64,000 nucleotides of DNA from Vitis vinifera (taxonomy: Eukaryota; Streptophyta; Magnoliopsida; Vitales; Vitaceae), in the NCBI RefSeq assembly GCF_030704535.1, contig NC_081816.1, positions 9,474,001-9,538,000 of the forward strand, in the 5' to 3' direction. Shown one piece after another: positions 25,328-37,367 of this stretch (the first letter of the stretch is position 1; the number at the start of each line of letters is the position of its first letter). The notes below the pieces were generated by a model that saw nothing but the letters and a program-made list of their open reading frames with translations, was not told the DNA's origin and made no database searches. Made by a program: the position numbers and the translations under genes.

Positions 25328-25769
25328 TGCACAATTATTAACACTTTCAAAATAAATTAGGTTGAATTTTTTTAAATGTTCTTCAAACTCTATGACATAG
25401 GGAAAAATGTCTTCCAATTCTTCATTGATTGGGCACCTTCGATTCTGACCCAAGATAATGGGTTAGTGTGAATATATAATTCACATGAATATTGTTTATC
25501 TGAACTATAATTATGCATCCATTTAATAAGTTGTTTTGTTTTTCTTATATTTTTCTTAGGTGGGACTGTGGAGTGCATGTCATTAACATATGCAGACATT
25601 CCAAAATGGTGATTGCATTAAGGCCTCTAACTTATGTAATTATGTTAAAATACATCGGAAAATAGCAAGTGATTTAGTTTTACATGAAGGAAACAAAGAA
25701 AAACAAACCATTTTGGCTATTGTTTGTACAAATACATCCATAAGAGCAATTAGAAGATTATTATTATGA
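22551..25769 (+). pseudogene. Ulp1/C48-peptidase-like transposon-borne gene, degenerate
   Basis: A multi-exon coding trace on the plus strand. The first open stretch (22551-23143) reads FGNLLQIQCRKIDHGLCLWL and later LFVLGALLCPTMKFF, the N-terminal domain usual in plant transposon-carried Ulp1-like proteins. Later pieces include SIREDVVDAQSFNVLQSLV (about 24370-24470), DFDHEHGVRGDFECLRPRQN (about 24580-24645) and the protease core: GNWYLCIIDFKNSHIQILDSL (about 25140-25210), TQDNG near 25450-25465, an intron, then WDCGVHVINICRHSK from about 25562. The C terminus (ASDLVLHEGNKEKQTILAIV) ends at a TGA at 25767-25769. Members of this family cut SUMO from proteins using His, Asp, Gln and Cys. Here Asp, Gln and Cys remain, but the His before the Trp is Asn (NWYL). 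Exons between 23150 and 24350 are hard to join, so I treat it as a relic. Confidence 0.65.
25273..25323. repeat. TA dinucleotide microsatellite
   Basis: About 25 uninterrupted TA units, lying in an apparent intron of the Ulp1-like gene just after the DSL motif. Confidence 0.95.
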
Positions 25770-26164
25770 CAGTTTTTGTTTTCCCAATATTTATCATTTC
25801 CATATCCACATATGGTCATGTTCATGGGAAGTTATGACATTGGATGAGCATACAAGGTTCATCATAAGTTTGTTTTATTTGAATATGCTAGGCAAAATGA
25901 AATTGTAATATATAGCATCATTCATATTCTACATGTATGATTTTCTACATATGTTAGGGATTAGATGTTTTTGTCTCCCTATATACTTTGGGTTGCTTTT
26001 TCAAATGTATATATATATATAATAAGAGCTTTGCATTGAAATGGTGTATAGTGAGTACAGATGGGATATAGGTTAGCCAATTTATATTTAGCGGTCAATT
26101 GGTCTAAATTATATCGAGGAATTGTAAAGGTAGTGTGTATTGATTCCATGATAAATTCAACTTA

Positions 26165-26400
26165 GATATGTACCATTCGACTGGTATCAGTTAATTCACA
26201 TCCACCTATTGAATACAATGACTACCGACCGAGGATTTCACACAATCGGCAAAGGCCAATTCTCAACCGATTGAGTAGTTCAAGCCATTCATGCAATTTT
26301 TTCCAATGACTACCGGCTGAGAAATAACTATAACCGATAGAGGAACATTTTCAACCGGCACACATTACTGATTGAGCCATTAAGGACAATTTTAAGGATG
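26165..26400. repeat. CCGGTTGAG motif block 1
   Basis: Clustered variants of one self-complementary word: 'ctaccgaccgagg', 'tctcaaccgattgag', 'ctaccggctgagaaa', 'taaccgatagagg', 'ttttcaaccggca'. Both orientations alternate over 235 bases. Confidence 0.55.
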
Positions 26401-27264
26401 GGAAATGATGGAAACTATAATTCCAAATTACCCAATTATGACCTACCCAAATTGACATATATCGCTACATTTACCAATCTAATATGAATTAAATCGAATC
26501 AATTACTTTCCTATAGGTAATTCATAACATTAAAACACTATAACTAATTTCCGAATCATTATTATAAGTAACTGATTACATTAAAAAGTGATATTATGCT
26601 TCCACATTGGTATAAATAAATTAATTTATGATTTCAATGAAATTAATTTGAAGTAAAGGGATATTGAATTACATTTAAATTTCCAAATTAACACGAATAC
26701 CAAATTAATTACATTGAAACTCCAAAGCTATACTCCTACATTGATATAAATCAATCAATTTACCATTTCCAATCATAAGTTCTTTTTCTTTGAATCCAAA
26801 AATTATGCAATACTCTGTTTAAGATTACATATTCACCAAAGTGAAAACATCAAGGAGCATAAGTACTCATTTTTATCAACTATAACTTACTCCATTAAGG
26901 AATACCAATACCTAAACTTGGCCTCCGTGTTTGTTTAGAAGAATTTTCACTAGTTTTTTTAGCCGATTGATCCGGATTGGATTGTGGCCATATATGGTTC
27001 ATTCCATTTTTCTTTTCATTGAATGTCCATTGACCATATGCATTTAAAATCTACATTCAAATTGTAGTATGCAAATCAACTGCCAATGTGTACCAGTGGA
27101 GAATTAGTTGAACATGTACCATTGAGAGGTGGACCAGATTGGTTATAAGGCCCAAAGTCAAGGGCAAGGAATACCGGTCCAGCTTCAGGGGATCCTGTTC
27201 CATTTTACATATCGACCAATAGTGCTTGGATGACCCCCAAATGTTGTAGTGTGAACCAATTGAT

Positions 27265-27405
27265 TGCATGAACTCAACCGGTTTTGTAGTAGTCGATTGG
27301 AATAAAGTCAATGTCATGGCCTTAAAACTTGTAGTGCCTAGCGGTTGAGAAATTTAGTCTACCGGTTAAGGCATTTTCTCAACCGACAGGACTCTAATGG
27401 TTCTG
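27265..27405. repeat. CCGGTTGAG motif block 2
   Basis: Contains 'actcaaccggttttgtagtagtcgattgg' split over several words, then 'agcggttgagaaatt', 'ctaccggttaagg' and 'tctcaaccgacagg'. The pair 'gcggttgagaaa' and 'ttctcaaccg' can form a hairpin. Confidence 0.55.
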
Positions 27406-28389
27406 CACTGACGTAGATATGAAAATTGGGGGAAAGAAAGGGAAAACATGAGGCCAAATTATGAAGTTTTCTATTAAGAGGTATAGTTCCAAGTTCACAT
27501 ATTTGTACGACTTTAACCACATTTTCCATTAATTATATTCACAAGCGCAACTATATTTTGAAAATGATATAAATGAATTGGTTTCCCATTTGATCAATCA
27601 ATTTACCACTTCTAATAAATTAAATTAAAAAACTAGAGGATAGTGATTTCTATCAATCAACTTCACTATGGTTCCGAATTCGTACTTATCATTAAATACT
27701 TTGTTTGAAAGTACATATTACCAAAAGTTATAATGTCAACTGATAGAAATACTGATTTAATAGCTTCCATCCCTTATTCCATTAAAGAATAACAAAAAGC
27801 ATGCATATCATTTTCATATGAAGTATTGTTTGGATTCCCACCTTCACATGGTGTTGTAAGAGTTTCTTCATATTGTTGAAATCCTAGTACCAACACATGA
27901 ACATTCCATGGTTAAAATTGACACGTCCAATTCCATTGCAATGACTTAAACAAAATCATTCAGTAATGCATAGTTAAAATTAATGTTTGAAATGTGTTCA
28001 TTTAGCGAGGTTACATTGCCAAGTGCACCGAAATCTATATACATGTTAGATGGGTCATTCCACGAATGTTCTGCTCGCATTCCCTACATTTTCAAAGATT
28101 AAGTGATGTCAATTACTATTGAATTAGATGTTATCAAAGTTTATGATGTTATATAATAAGCCAATTTTACATGACTTAAGGTTGCAAACATGTCAACTGA
28201 ACAATTTGATGAAGGCATCAGTTCCATTTAAATGTCACATTGGAAAGACAAATTACTTTCTTGCACCATACTCATATGCAATGAAAACAATTATGTTAGT
28301 TACATATGTAGGTACAACTAAAAAACACAAGTTTTACGACAAATGCTTAATGAATCTTACATACCAAATCACACTAATTACCAGTATGA

Positions 28390-30600
28390 GGGATTGTAGC
28401 TTTTGGACACTTTCAAATTGTGTGACCTACTATTTTACAATAACTACATTGTTTTCTCTTTTGAATATTTGATGCAACTTTGCCTGGATTTCTTTTAGTC
28501 TTCACTATATTAGGATCATGAACTTGGTGAAAACTTGTGGCTCCATCTACTACTAATTTCTTCTATTTCAAATTATTCTTAAAGAGTTCCTCCATTCTCA
28601 CCGTTAAATTTTCAATTTCATTATTCGCTTCTAGAAATGAAGATGATGTATGTGACGCATAGTAAGAGAGCTTGTTGCACATTGAACTCAATGAACCGTA
28701 TCGTACAATCCGATCCATGTCTTTTTCCATTTCATTCACTAGTGGTGATCTTGGAAGCATCTTTTCTAACTTTGTCTGCCTCTTCAAAATACATGAACAA
28801 GAAATCTCTTCCAAATGCTCTTCATAACAACCAACCAGGTGGCAACAAGGGATGTCAATTGACTCAAACATCATGCATGAATATTTTAATGTTATAATAT
28901 CCGGTTAAAATTGGACTTGCCATTTAAAGTTTGGGTGTCTAAACTTAGATAATGTGTATGCCCGTAGTAAATCATGGCTTACAAGCCCTACCACAAAAAA
29001 TAACTCTGCATTCTTCATCTCCTCATGAAATTTAAGGAAGAATTCCTTCGTGTATACACACATAGCATGATTTTCAAGTATGACTAGTTTGGTTGAAAGA
29101 ACGAGTGAAGAATTGTTTGACTCGAACTCTACCTTTGTCTTATTTTGCCGAATTCTCATTATCGCACTATCGAATTGTTGTACAAACTCATATAGTCGCA
29201 AACGAATTTTCAAGAATCTATTTAGATATGCATTCATACTCTCACACCTTTGTGTGTTTCTCATTTCTCCAAAGAAATTTCCACGTAAATATGCCTCAAC
29301 CCATCTTTTGTGTTTCACATAAATCTCTATAACCCAACAATTCCCATTAAGACCCAACTTTTCAACCATTTCATGCCAAGCCTTTTCGAATTCTTCGGGA
29401 TTCCGTCGCATGAACATGCACCTTGCAAAAGTGCTTGTAAAGTCCTTAATATGCACATTCGTAAATGCATTTCGTTGCAAATGCCATGAACACATGCGAT
29501 GAAACCCATCAGAAAGGACTTTTTTAATTGCCTTACGCATTGTTTTATCCCCATTAGTTACTACAGAAATGAGTTTCTTATTCATCATTATTATAAAAAA
29601 TGTCTCCAACACCCATTCATATGTAGCAATACTTTCATCCATCCATAGCGCACAACCAAATACCACTATTTGGTGGTGATGATTAACACCAACCAACATG
29701 ACTAGGGGCTTTTTATAGGCATTTGTCCTATAGGTTGTATCAAATGCTAGCACACCTTCAAAACACACATAATCCATTCGAGCAATTGAATCAACCCAAA
29801 ACAAGTTTGCTAGTTGACTTTCTTCATCGACGTTGAATTTATAAAAAAAAAAAAAAAGAATCTGTTTTTGTCTTTCCGCACAAGTAAGCCAAAGTTGCCT
29901 CTACATCACTGTCTTTAATTTGAATTCTACGCATTACATCAACGTGATTTTATATATCTTTTTGTGTGAAACCAACATGCTAATATCCTCCTTATTGTTG
30001 GACCATATAGTCTATAATTTAGGTTGTTTTAACACCAAGTTTATGCATAACATCAACTTGTGCCTTATCTAGATTACTTACTGTCCGATGAGACTGAAGG
30101 AATTGTGTGTTTATAGCATCGACCAAATGATGATTATGCTCTCCTCGAAATTCCTTAACAATCCACTTTCCAACTTTTCGATTCAACCAATACGAAATGT
30201 AGCTTGACTTCCAACTCTAGTCAACAATCATGGCTCACAATGTCAATTGTCATTTCGAACAAACTTTGTCGATCGATGTCTTTCTCTGGAACACACCCAC
30301 TTTCGAGATATTATATATCCATTCTTGTCTCATTTCAACTCATCTTTCTGAATACTAAATCCGGTAACTTTGGCAAACAAGTTGTAAAAGGTTTCAACTT
30401 CATCTATGCAATTGAATTGCAATTTGTAGACTTCTTTAACCAAAATACCCTTTAACACCTTCTCTTTCAAACAGTTTGCATCATGGTGGTAACTCCCGCC
30501 AGTATATGTATCATCATGGACCACATCATCAAGTTTCACTTCAAATTCTTGCTTGATTGTTTTCTCCATCTCCGATTGCAACACCTACATTTTAGAAAAC
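28390..30600 (-). pseudogene. FAR1/FRS-type MULE transposase, broken
   Basis: Reading down the minus strand: a FAR1 DNA-binding domain trace (FYNLFAKVTGFSIQKDELK near 30340; then EFRGEHNHHLVDAINTQFLQ near 30100), the spacer DSDVEATLAYLCGKTKTDS and YKFNVDEESQLANLFWVDS (around 29800-29910), and the MULE transposase core (28905-29804). The core keeps FDTTYRTNAYKKPL with the first Asp, TNGDKTMRKAI with the second Asp, CSWHLQRNAF and TQRCESMNAYL with the Glu, so the DDE residues are present. A stop at 28905-28907 cuts the frame. Past it the same frame continues with a SWIM zinc-finger trace, in which the first Cys is Tyr (YSCMMFESIDIPCCH), and a CCHC knuckle (CSYCKIVGHTI, then a stop in place of Trp). 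A homopolymer at 29840-29855 disrupts the join to the upstream part. It is a relic of a Mutator-like element or of a domesticated FRS gene. Confidence 0.8.
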
Positions 30601-30709
30601 ATGTTCAAAATCGTAGGAATGACACCTTGACGAAGGATCATATCACTTTCGTATAAATCAATTGCATAATTCTAGTCAACCTATAATGCATAAGTCATCC
30701 ATTTTAGAG

Positions 30710-30865
30710 GCTGTGAGTACCGGTTGACATGGTAAATTCGACCAGTTTAAAACTGGTCGACCTATTGGTCTTTATATTGAAACTGCTCCTACTTTGTAGT
30801 GTCTACCAACTAAGGAAAAATTTCAACTGATTGAGAAAAAATTCAACCGGTATACATTGGATGCA
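30710..30865. repeat. CCGGTTGAG motif block 3
   Basis: Contains 'taccggttgaca', 'attcgaccagttt' facing 'aaactggtcgacc' (a perfect small inverted repeat around 30748-30772), 'tcaactgattgag' and 'ttcaaccggtata'. Confidence 0.55.
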
Positions 30866-31479
30866 TGTGTTTTTCCCCCATTAAGTTGAAATAAAAAATG
30901 TCAACTGATGAATATTACTAAGAATGTGCTATAGACATACATAACCTTCATTTTTTAAAACAATATATATATATATATATATAAAATTACATATAGGTTC
31001 GAAAAATATTTCCCCCATCCATTTGAAGGTTGAGGGTAGTTACATTGAAAAAGCTATTATGGTTTTGTTTAACAAATCATTATTTAGTTAAGGATGATAC
31101 ATTGACAATGGAAAGTGCAAGTTTAATGCAGCTTTAGCTAAAGAAATGTAGTCGTTTGTTTTTTTGTATGAAAGGCTCCAACAAATAGAACACCTCGTTC
31201 ACTCTCCAACTCCCTTAGAAAATGTTGGTTTCCAAATAACTACTAACATATATAGGTGGTTGGTTGGTAAAGTAATTAGAGATTTTAACAAGTTGCCACA
31301 TGTAGAAAAACAACTTGTACAATGGTACACTTGGTGGTTGAAATTTACCATTTTTGGTTAATTTTATTAGGTGACATTAAATAGAACAATAATAGGCAGG
31401 AGGGAAAGTCAGCCTAATGTGGATCATTACACGATCTATGTATAACTTTACAAAATATAAAGTGGAGCTATGGACTTGA

Positions 31480-32790
31480 TTTATAATATTTACATTTCTT
31501 AATGAAATTTACCCTAATTAATTTAATTAAGTTGTCATCTTGTATCCTACTTAGTTTAGATTTTAATCAATTAACTTGAATTAATTTAATTAAGGCATCG
31601 TACTATATCCTACTTATGAGAAATGTTAGTTAATTAACCTGAATTATTTTAAATAAGCTATCATACTATATCCTAGTTATTATAAATTTTAATCAATTAA
31701 CCTGAATTAAGGCATCGTACTATATCCTACTTATGAGAAATGTTAGTTAATTAACTTGAGTTAATTTAAATAAGCTATCGTACTATATCCTAGTTATTAT
31801 AAATTTTAATCTATTAACCTTAATTAATTTAATTAAGGTATCATATTATATCTTACTTACGAGAAAAGTTAGTTAATTAACTTGAATTAATTTAAATAAG
31901 CTATCGTACTATATCCTAGTTATTATAAATTTTAATCCATTAACCTTAATTAATTTAATTAAGCTATCATACTATATTCTAGTTATTATAAATTTTAATC
32001 TATTAACCTTAACTAATTTAATTCATGTATGATACTATATCCTACTTATGATAAATGTTTGTCAATGAACCTGAATTAACTTAATTAAGGTATCATACTA
32101 TATCCTAATTATTATAAATTTTAATCTATTAACCTTAATTAATTTAATTAAGGTATCATATTATATCCTACTTGTGAGAAATGTTAGTTAATTAACTTGA
32201 ATTAATTTAAATAAGCTATTGTACTATATCCTAGTTATTATAAATTTTAATCTATTAACCTGAATTAATTTAATTAAGTTGTTGTATTATATCCTAGTTA
32301 TTATAAATTTTAATCTATTAACCTTAACTAATTTAATTCATGTATGATACTATATCCTACTTATGAGAAATGTTTGTCAATTAACCTGAATTAATTTAAA
32401 TAAACTATCATACTATATCCTAGTTATTATAAATTTTAATCTATTAACCTTAATTAATTTAATTAAGGTACCATACTATATCCTACTTATGAAAAATGTT
32501 AGTTAATTAACATGAATTAATTTAAATAATTTATTGTATTATATCCTAGTTATTATAAATTTTAATCTATTAACCTTAACTAATTTAATAAAGTTGTCAT
32601 AGTATATGCTAATTATTATAAGAACAAAATAATTGCCCTGAATTAATTAAGTGAAGGTATCATACTATCTTATTAGAAATGTTAGTCAATTACCCTGAAT
32701 TAATTTAATTAAGTTATCATACTATATCCTACTTGTTATAAATTTTATTTAATTAGCCTCAATTAATTTAATTAAGCTATATCCAAATAT
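31480..32790. repeat. AT-rich minisatellite, about 62-bp monomer in alternating pairs
   Basis: About twenty tandem copies. Two monomer types alternate: one with 'cctagttattataaatttt' and one with 'cctacttatgagaaatgtt'; both continue into 'ttaatttaattaag' and 'tatcatactatat'. Repeats of the first type recur every 119-128 bases with occasional 68-70 base steps, so the higher-order unit is a dimer of about 123 bases. It encodes no protein and lies directly between two transposon ORFs. Confidence 0.85.
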
Positions 32791-33053
32791 TTTTTTCATA
32801 TTATCAATCAACCTAGGGTGATAAATTAAATGACAAGTATAGGAAATTTGAAATTAATAAAATAGAAAAAATAATGTTTCATCTATATAGAACATTAATT
32901 TAATTAAAATGTTTCAATCTCAAACTATATGCATTTCAATTTAATACCACGGTCGACCGACTTGGGCAACCAACTTATAACCCTCAACCCCTCCCTCTTC
33001 TCTTCCCTTCAACTTCAATTTCTTGAAATCCCTCAACCGGAAATCAACTTACC

Positions 33054-34410
33054 ATGGCACCGAAACGAGCACCAGTTGAAGCAAGCTCCAATGCCAGCAA
33101 AGGAAAGAGACCGGAGGTAGCAAGGATGATCGCGACCAAAGGGAAGAGATCGGAGGTAGCAAAGACTAGCACTGACAAACATAAGACATTGGAGGTAGCA
33201 AAGAGCAATGATAACAAAGGGAAGAAAGTGGCGATGGATGAAAATGTTGAGATTCGTAAGAAGGCCACATTTGATCGAACTACGTTCATAATCCCAAAGC
33301 GAGCACAAAGATTTAATCTTCCTTTTGCCAATAGGACTGTAATCCCAGGTAGGAACATTGATTTTTCAAAGCTTAATTATTTCCAATTTGATAGGCTTTT
33401 AATAAGATGGGTTGACTACCTATTGTGTCTGTGAAAAAGTTTCTTTATCCTAGGGTTGTGAAATGCTTCTATTGCAATATGACTTTTGAAGATGAAGGAC
33501 CCATTAGTACAACCGTTAATGGTGTAAAAATAAAATTTGATGTAGTTGAGCTTTGTCAGATTTTGGACATTCCAAATGAAGGGGTTTTTTTATATGAATC
33601 AAAGAAGTGGCCAAGAGTGGATGGTTTCAAACCTACAAAATCTTTACAAGGCTCCGTGGTTATAAAAAAACTAGTAGACAAACATCTTATTCATCGACTG
33701 TGTTGAGTCGCATCCTACAACACATGATCTCTTACATTTTTATCCCTAAAAGAGGACATCAAGATGATGTATCTTTCTTGGAGGCATTTTTGGTTGACAA
33801 CATTCTGACTGAAAGAAAGATTAATATGGGTTACATAATTTTCTTCCATAAAGTTTGCTCATTAAGCAAAGATTTAGTGCTCCCATATGGCGTGTTCATC
33901 ACAAAGATTGTGAAATACTTCAATGTGAATTTACGGAACGAGACAGACGATAAGAAACTAAAATCCTTTGATACATATGATCGGGCTTCACTTCATCGCA
34001 TGCATTTTGTGGGCAAAAAGAATGGCTTGTGGGGAAGGAAGTCTTTTATGCCTCATTCAAAGGTGGATATGTCTTCAAACAACGATTCATCTAAGGAGGA
34101 AAATGAAAATGAGGATGTAGAGGGAAGAGGTACTGAAAATGAGAATGTGACAGCACTACCATCAAACAATGGGGTAAGAGCTAAGATGACTATAGATCAT
34201 CCTTCACAAATTGCTAGGAATGAGGTTAAGGCATCAGATAATCTCAATGCCCAGATTAGCTCCATTGGTATGAGCTTAGAGGAGATGACATTAGCCAATG
34301 ATTGACGTTTGACATCTTTGAAGCAGCACATTAATGGTTTTCAAGAGGAATTCAAAGCGAGTATGCAGGTTATACGAGACCAGCATGATGAGTTGATGGC
34401 ATTCTTGTGA
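33054..34410 (+). pseudogene. Putative plant transposon protein (gag-like), frameshifted
   Basis: Starts at ATG 33054 with a Lys/Ala-rich head containing four imperfect 'GKRPEVA'-type repeats (residues about 20-60). The core then reads NLPFANRTVIPGRNIDF, SVKKFLYPRVVKCFYCNM, VELCQILDIPNEGVF and DDVSFLEAFLVDNILTERK, followed by PYGVFITKIVKYFNVNL and an acidic, polar tail with a short helical end (LKQHINGFQEEFKASMQ). This matches the family annotated in plants as 'putative plant transposon protein'. Damage: a one-base loss near 33395-33405, a TGA for Trp just after it, another frameshift near 33650-33700, and a TGA at 34303. The final stop is 34408-34410. The function of the family is not established. 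Confidence 0.65.
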
Positions 34411-35857
34411 GCCTAGTTCTCACTTCATACCCCAGGCCATAAATGACCCTTTCTACATTTTCCACTACTTATATACTTAGCAAAGTTTGGTTTTTTTTTG
34501 GACATTTGGGTAATGTAATTGACATTTTCTATTTATGACTTCCTCTTATGACTTATTTGGATATTGATAGGCCATTCACATATATGGCATAAATGTTTTC
34601 CCTCAATGCTGATGATGGTATATGGATGATGTAGTTACTTATACATGTATGGATTATACTATGCATCGATAGATTTAGTAAGTAATATGGTACTTTTACC
34701 TTAATTTGATGTGTTATGTGAGGATTAGAATTTCCTGCACTTTAAGTTTTTTTAACACTTCTTTTCTATATTTATGATTATGGGTGGGGATGATATAATA
34801 TGGGTTTCCATTGGGATGCCATGAATTTTTAAGTCTCACTTTATTGATTTTTCAATCCCTATAGAAGGGTTTCCTGCTCATCACATGGGGGTAATGGTAG
34901 TTTCCTCACCATGGAACAACGGGCCTGATCCTTAATACCACCATTAATTCATATCCGTGCATATTTACTGCTGCAACATGTAATATTAATGGGGATTTGG
35001 AATGCACTGTAGTTGTTGGAAATGAAACAAATGTTGAAGTAAATCTATCATAGTAATTCACTTTTGATTTGTATTTACTTTTCAAATTTACTAATTGTTG
35101 TAGTGCTAATGAATGGTATCATATATAAATCATACACTATGCATTATTGAGATTGATAGGATCATGGTAGACCAATTTTATGTGTTTGAAACATAAGATG
35201 AACCTTATTTGTTGAGGTAAGCTATGTTATAATTGGCTAATACCAATTTCATGTCAGAAAAATTAGGTGAAAATTGAAAATTACATGAAGATCATATATT
35301 GGTTAATCGGTCAACCTATAGAACAAGCAGTTGCAATTATTTCTCTGCCGCTACACACTACCACTTTAGGTTCTTCCTCAGCAAAAATGGCAGTGTTTGC
35401 CGGTTGAGAAAATTACTCAACCGCTAGGAGTAGCAGTCGACCTATTGCTGATGTTCCAAATAACGACTCACTAAAATCTATATATCCACAAAGTGTTTTA
35501 TGAGACAACCTTTGTCCTTCACCTTCGTTCTTAATCCTATTTCAGTGTGTTCACCTAGCTTTTAGATTATAGAGAGGAAAAAAGTGAAAAAAATGGGGAG
35601 AAAAAATGTTAAGGAAAATAAAAAATAGATTCAAAGTCAACAATATATTTTTATATGTTTCTTCAAACTCATTTTACTTACTTTCTTCCATTATATAAAG
35701 ATTAAAAAAAATTTAAGATGCATGAGTTTCTAACTAATTTTAATTATATTTGATTTTCTTTCATATTTCCCACAATGAAATCAAACATGAGAAAACCATT
35801 TTCCTCTACAATTTTTTTTTAATACTTTCCACGAATGAAACATAACTCTAAAGAAAA
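34411..35857. other. Non-coding, transposon 3' region and motif block
   Basis: AT-rich sequence with no domain. Contains the motif block at 35290-35455 (listed), which may mark the outer end of the transposon complex. Confidence 0.45.
35290..35455. repeat. CCGGTTGAG motif block 4
   Basis: Contains 'gtgtttgccggttgag', 'aaaattactcaaccgctagg' and 'gtcgacctattgctgatg'. The core 'cggttgagaaaattactcaaccg' is a perfect 9-bp stem with a short loop, matching the arrangement at 48866-48890. Confidence 0.6.
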
Positions 35858-36150
35858 TGTGAGATTGATCTAAATGGATTTCCACAACAAGTTTTGAGGA
35901 ATGACTTAACAGTAATATTTTGTGTTGGACCATGGAATGGTGTTCAATATAGCGGAATACCTCAATTAACAAACTACTCACCTTATACATTTAACTTTGT
36001 TTCTAATGAAAAGAAAGGATGTGGCATTTGTAAGATTCACCAATCTCCAAAATGTGAGTGTATGAAAGGATTTAGGCCAAAGTTGCAAAGGAAATGGGAT
36101 GAGGAAGATTGATCAAATGAATGTGTTCCAAGTACTCTACTGGATTGTGT
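35858..36150 (+). pseudogene. G-type lectin S-receptor kinase, S-locus domain fragment
   Basis: Reads EIDLNGFPQQVLRNDLT, then GPWNGVQYSGIPQLTNYSPY, FNFVSNEKK and, after an internal deletion of roughly 45 residues, GICKIHQSPKCECMKGFRP. This is the S-locus glycoprotein domain and the start of its cysteine-rich part in G-type lectin receptor kinases (At4g27290-like). A TGA replaces the expected Trp at about 36111, and coding similarity stops near 36150, where unrelated LTR-like DNA begins. The matching PAN, transmembrane and kinase parts lie at 46690-48460 on the same strand, so this is one interrupted pseudogene. Confidence 0.8.
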
Positions 36151-36155
36151 GGACC

Positions 36156-36440
36156 CGTATTTTTCACATGCGTTCCCACTCAATCGACGAGACTCGCTTT
36201 TATTGGTGAAAAATTAATTTTGAAAAACTCAAAGTCGTCGCTTATTTTATTTTATTTTAAAGGGAAAATAAAATAAGAAATAAAACCCTAAAAAATGACT
36301 TCATAGTTTTTTGGAAAAGTGTGTCTTTGAAAAACCAAAGTCTAGGTCCAGGAATCAAGTTACTTATTGGGAAGATATCTCTAGGAGGTAGCACCCCTCT
36401 AAGAGGTAGCACCCCTCTATAGCATGCAGGAGTGATGATT
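36156..36440. mobile_element. LTR-retrotransposon fragment (probably Gypsy-type LTR)
   Basis: The passage includes 'aaagtcgtcgcttatttta', 'aaagggaaaataaaata', 'tctaggtccaggaatcaag' and a duplicated 'aggtagcacccctcta'. I associate these words with LTR ends common in grapevine-like genomes. It starts within a few bases of the S-receptor-kinase break, so it may be the insertion that broke the gene. Class and limits are uncertain. Confidence 0.4.
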
Positions 36441-36799
36441 TCCCCGTCTCAACTAGTCCACAAATCGTTATTTTATGCCCCTATTGTACTTTCAAATTTA
36501 CTTCTCTGAGGGTCAGAATGGATGATTCTAGTTCTCGACTGAACTTACCTGCATTTATTTTGACATTGTGACCTGAATTTGTCATATAACCTCCCTTATT
36601 TCCTCACTTTTGAGCTCATCATCCAGCAAAAAGACATTGAGCCAAATTGAAGTTCGGCTTATGAGTTGATACATCAGCTACTTTGTCATTGAAGCCACCA
36701 AAAAGAAGCTGGAATTTTACCTTCCTTACAGGGATCTATTTTCCAGGTTATAAATCTGTAATGGTCAACTGAATGTCTCCATATGGTTGGATCTCCTTC

Positions 36800-37367
36800 C
36801 CGAGTTACTCATTCACCATCCGTGGCCTTACTGCTGAATATTGCACCCATGTTCTCCCAACAACCAGAGTCCGCATTTCTTGCCAAGATGAATCATTAGT
36901 TAGGATAAGACCAAATAAATTTTCTTGAGAATCAGAGTGAAAGGTCCATGCAATCAGACTAGAGTCAACAACCAACTCATCTGCGGATGCCAGTTCACCA
37001 AAACTTCGGGCAAAATAATGTTGCTGAAATCTTACTGCAATCCAGAATCTTTAGCCAGGTTCATCGAGATTCCCATAGGCAGAAGCAGAGTGGGGATTAT
37101 TGACTTCATTAAGAAGATCAATAATCACAGGAACTTGCATCTTCTCTGAGCTGGTTATGACTTCTAATTCATAGAACTTCTCAAGTGGTTCAACAAAGTT
37201 GCTAAGTTTAGATTTTGTAGAAGATGAAGATAATGTATTCCTGGGAGCATCAGACTCTGAATTGTATGAAACTGGATTGGACCTTTCTTTAATTGTGCAA
37301 ACGATGTGACTAGAGTATCTTCTCTACTCCATTGAAATCCTTTGTCAGTTGAAGTTTTTGAGAGATG
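36800..37367 (-). pseudogene. Rav1/DmX-like WD40 protein, RAVE1 C-terminal domain part
   Basis: Minus-strand frames read TDKGFQWSREDTLVTSFAQL, IIDLLNEVNNPHSASAYGN, ELVVDSSLIAWTFHSDSQE and NDSSWQEMRTLVVG, which I recognise as the RAVE-complex subunit Rav1/DmX-like C-terminal domain. RAVE helps assemble the vacuolar H+-ATPase. Several frameshifts and stops occur (Gln of PGQ is a stop; the frame ends in VNE then a stop near 36805). It continues the fragment at 39210-39875; the Copia element between them carries its target duplication exactly at the junction. Confidence 0.65.

Larger units (their letters stand above)
25770..28389. other. Non-coding transposon interior
   Basis: Between the Ulp1-like gene (+) and the FAR1-like pseudogene (-). 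No coding domain was recognised. It holds two blocks of the CCGGTTGAG motif family (listed). The rest is AT-rich. Confidence 0.45.

Noticed and set aside
28128-28472. 114-codon plus-strand frame
   Set aside because: Antisense to the CCHC-knuckle trace of the FAR1-like pseudogene, with no domain.
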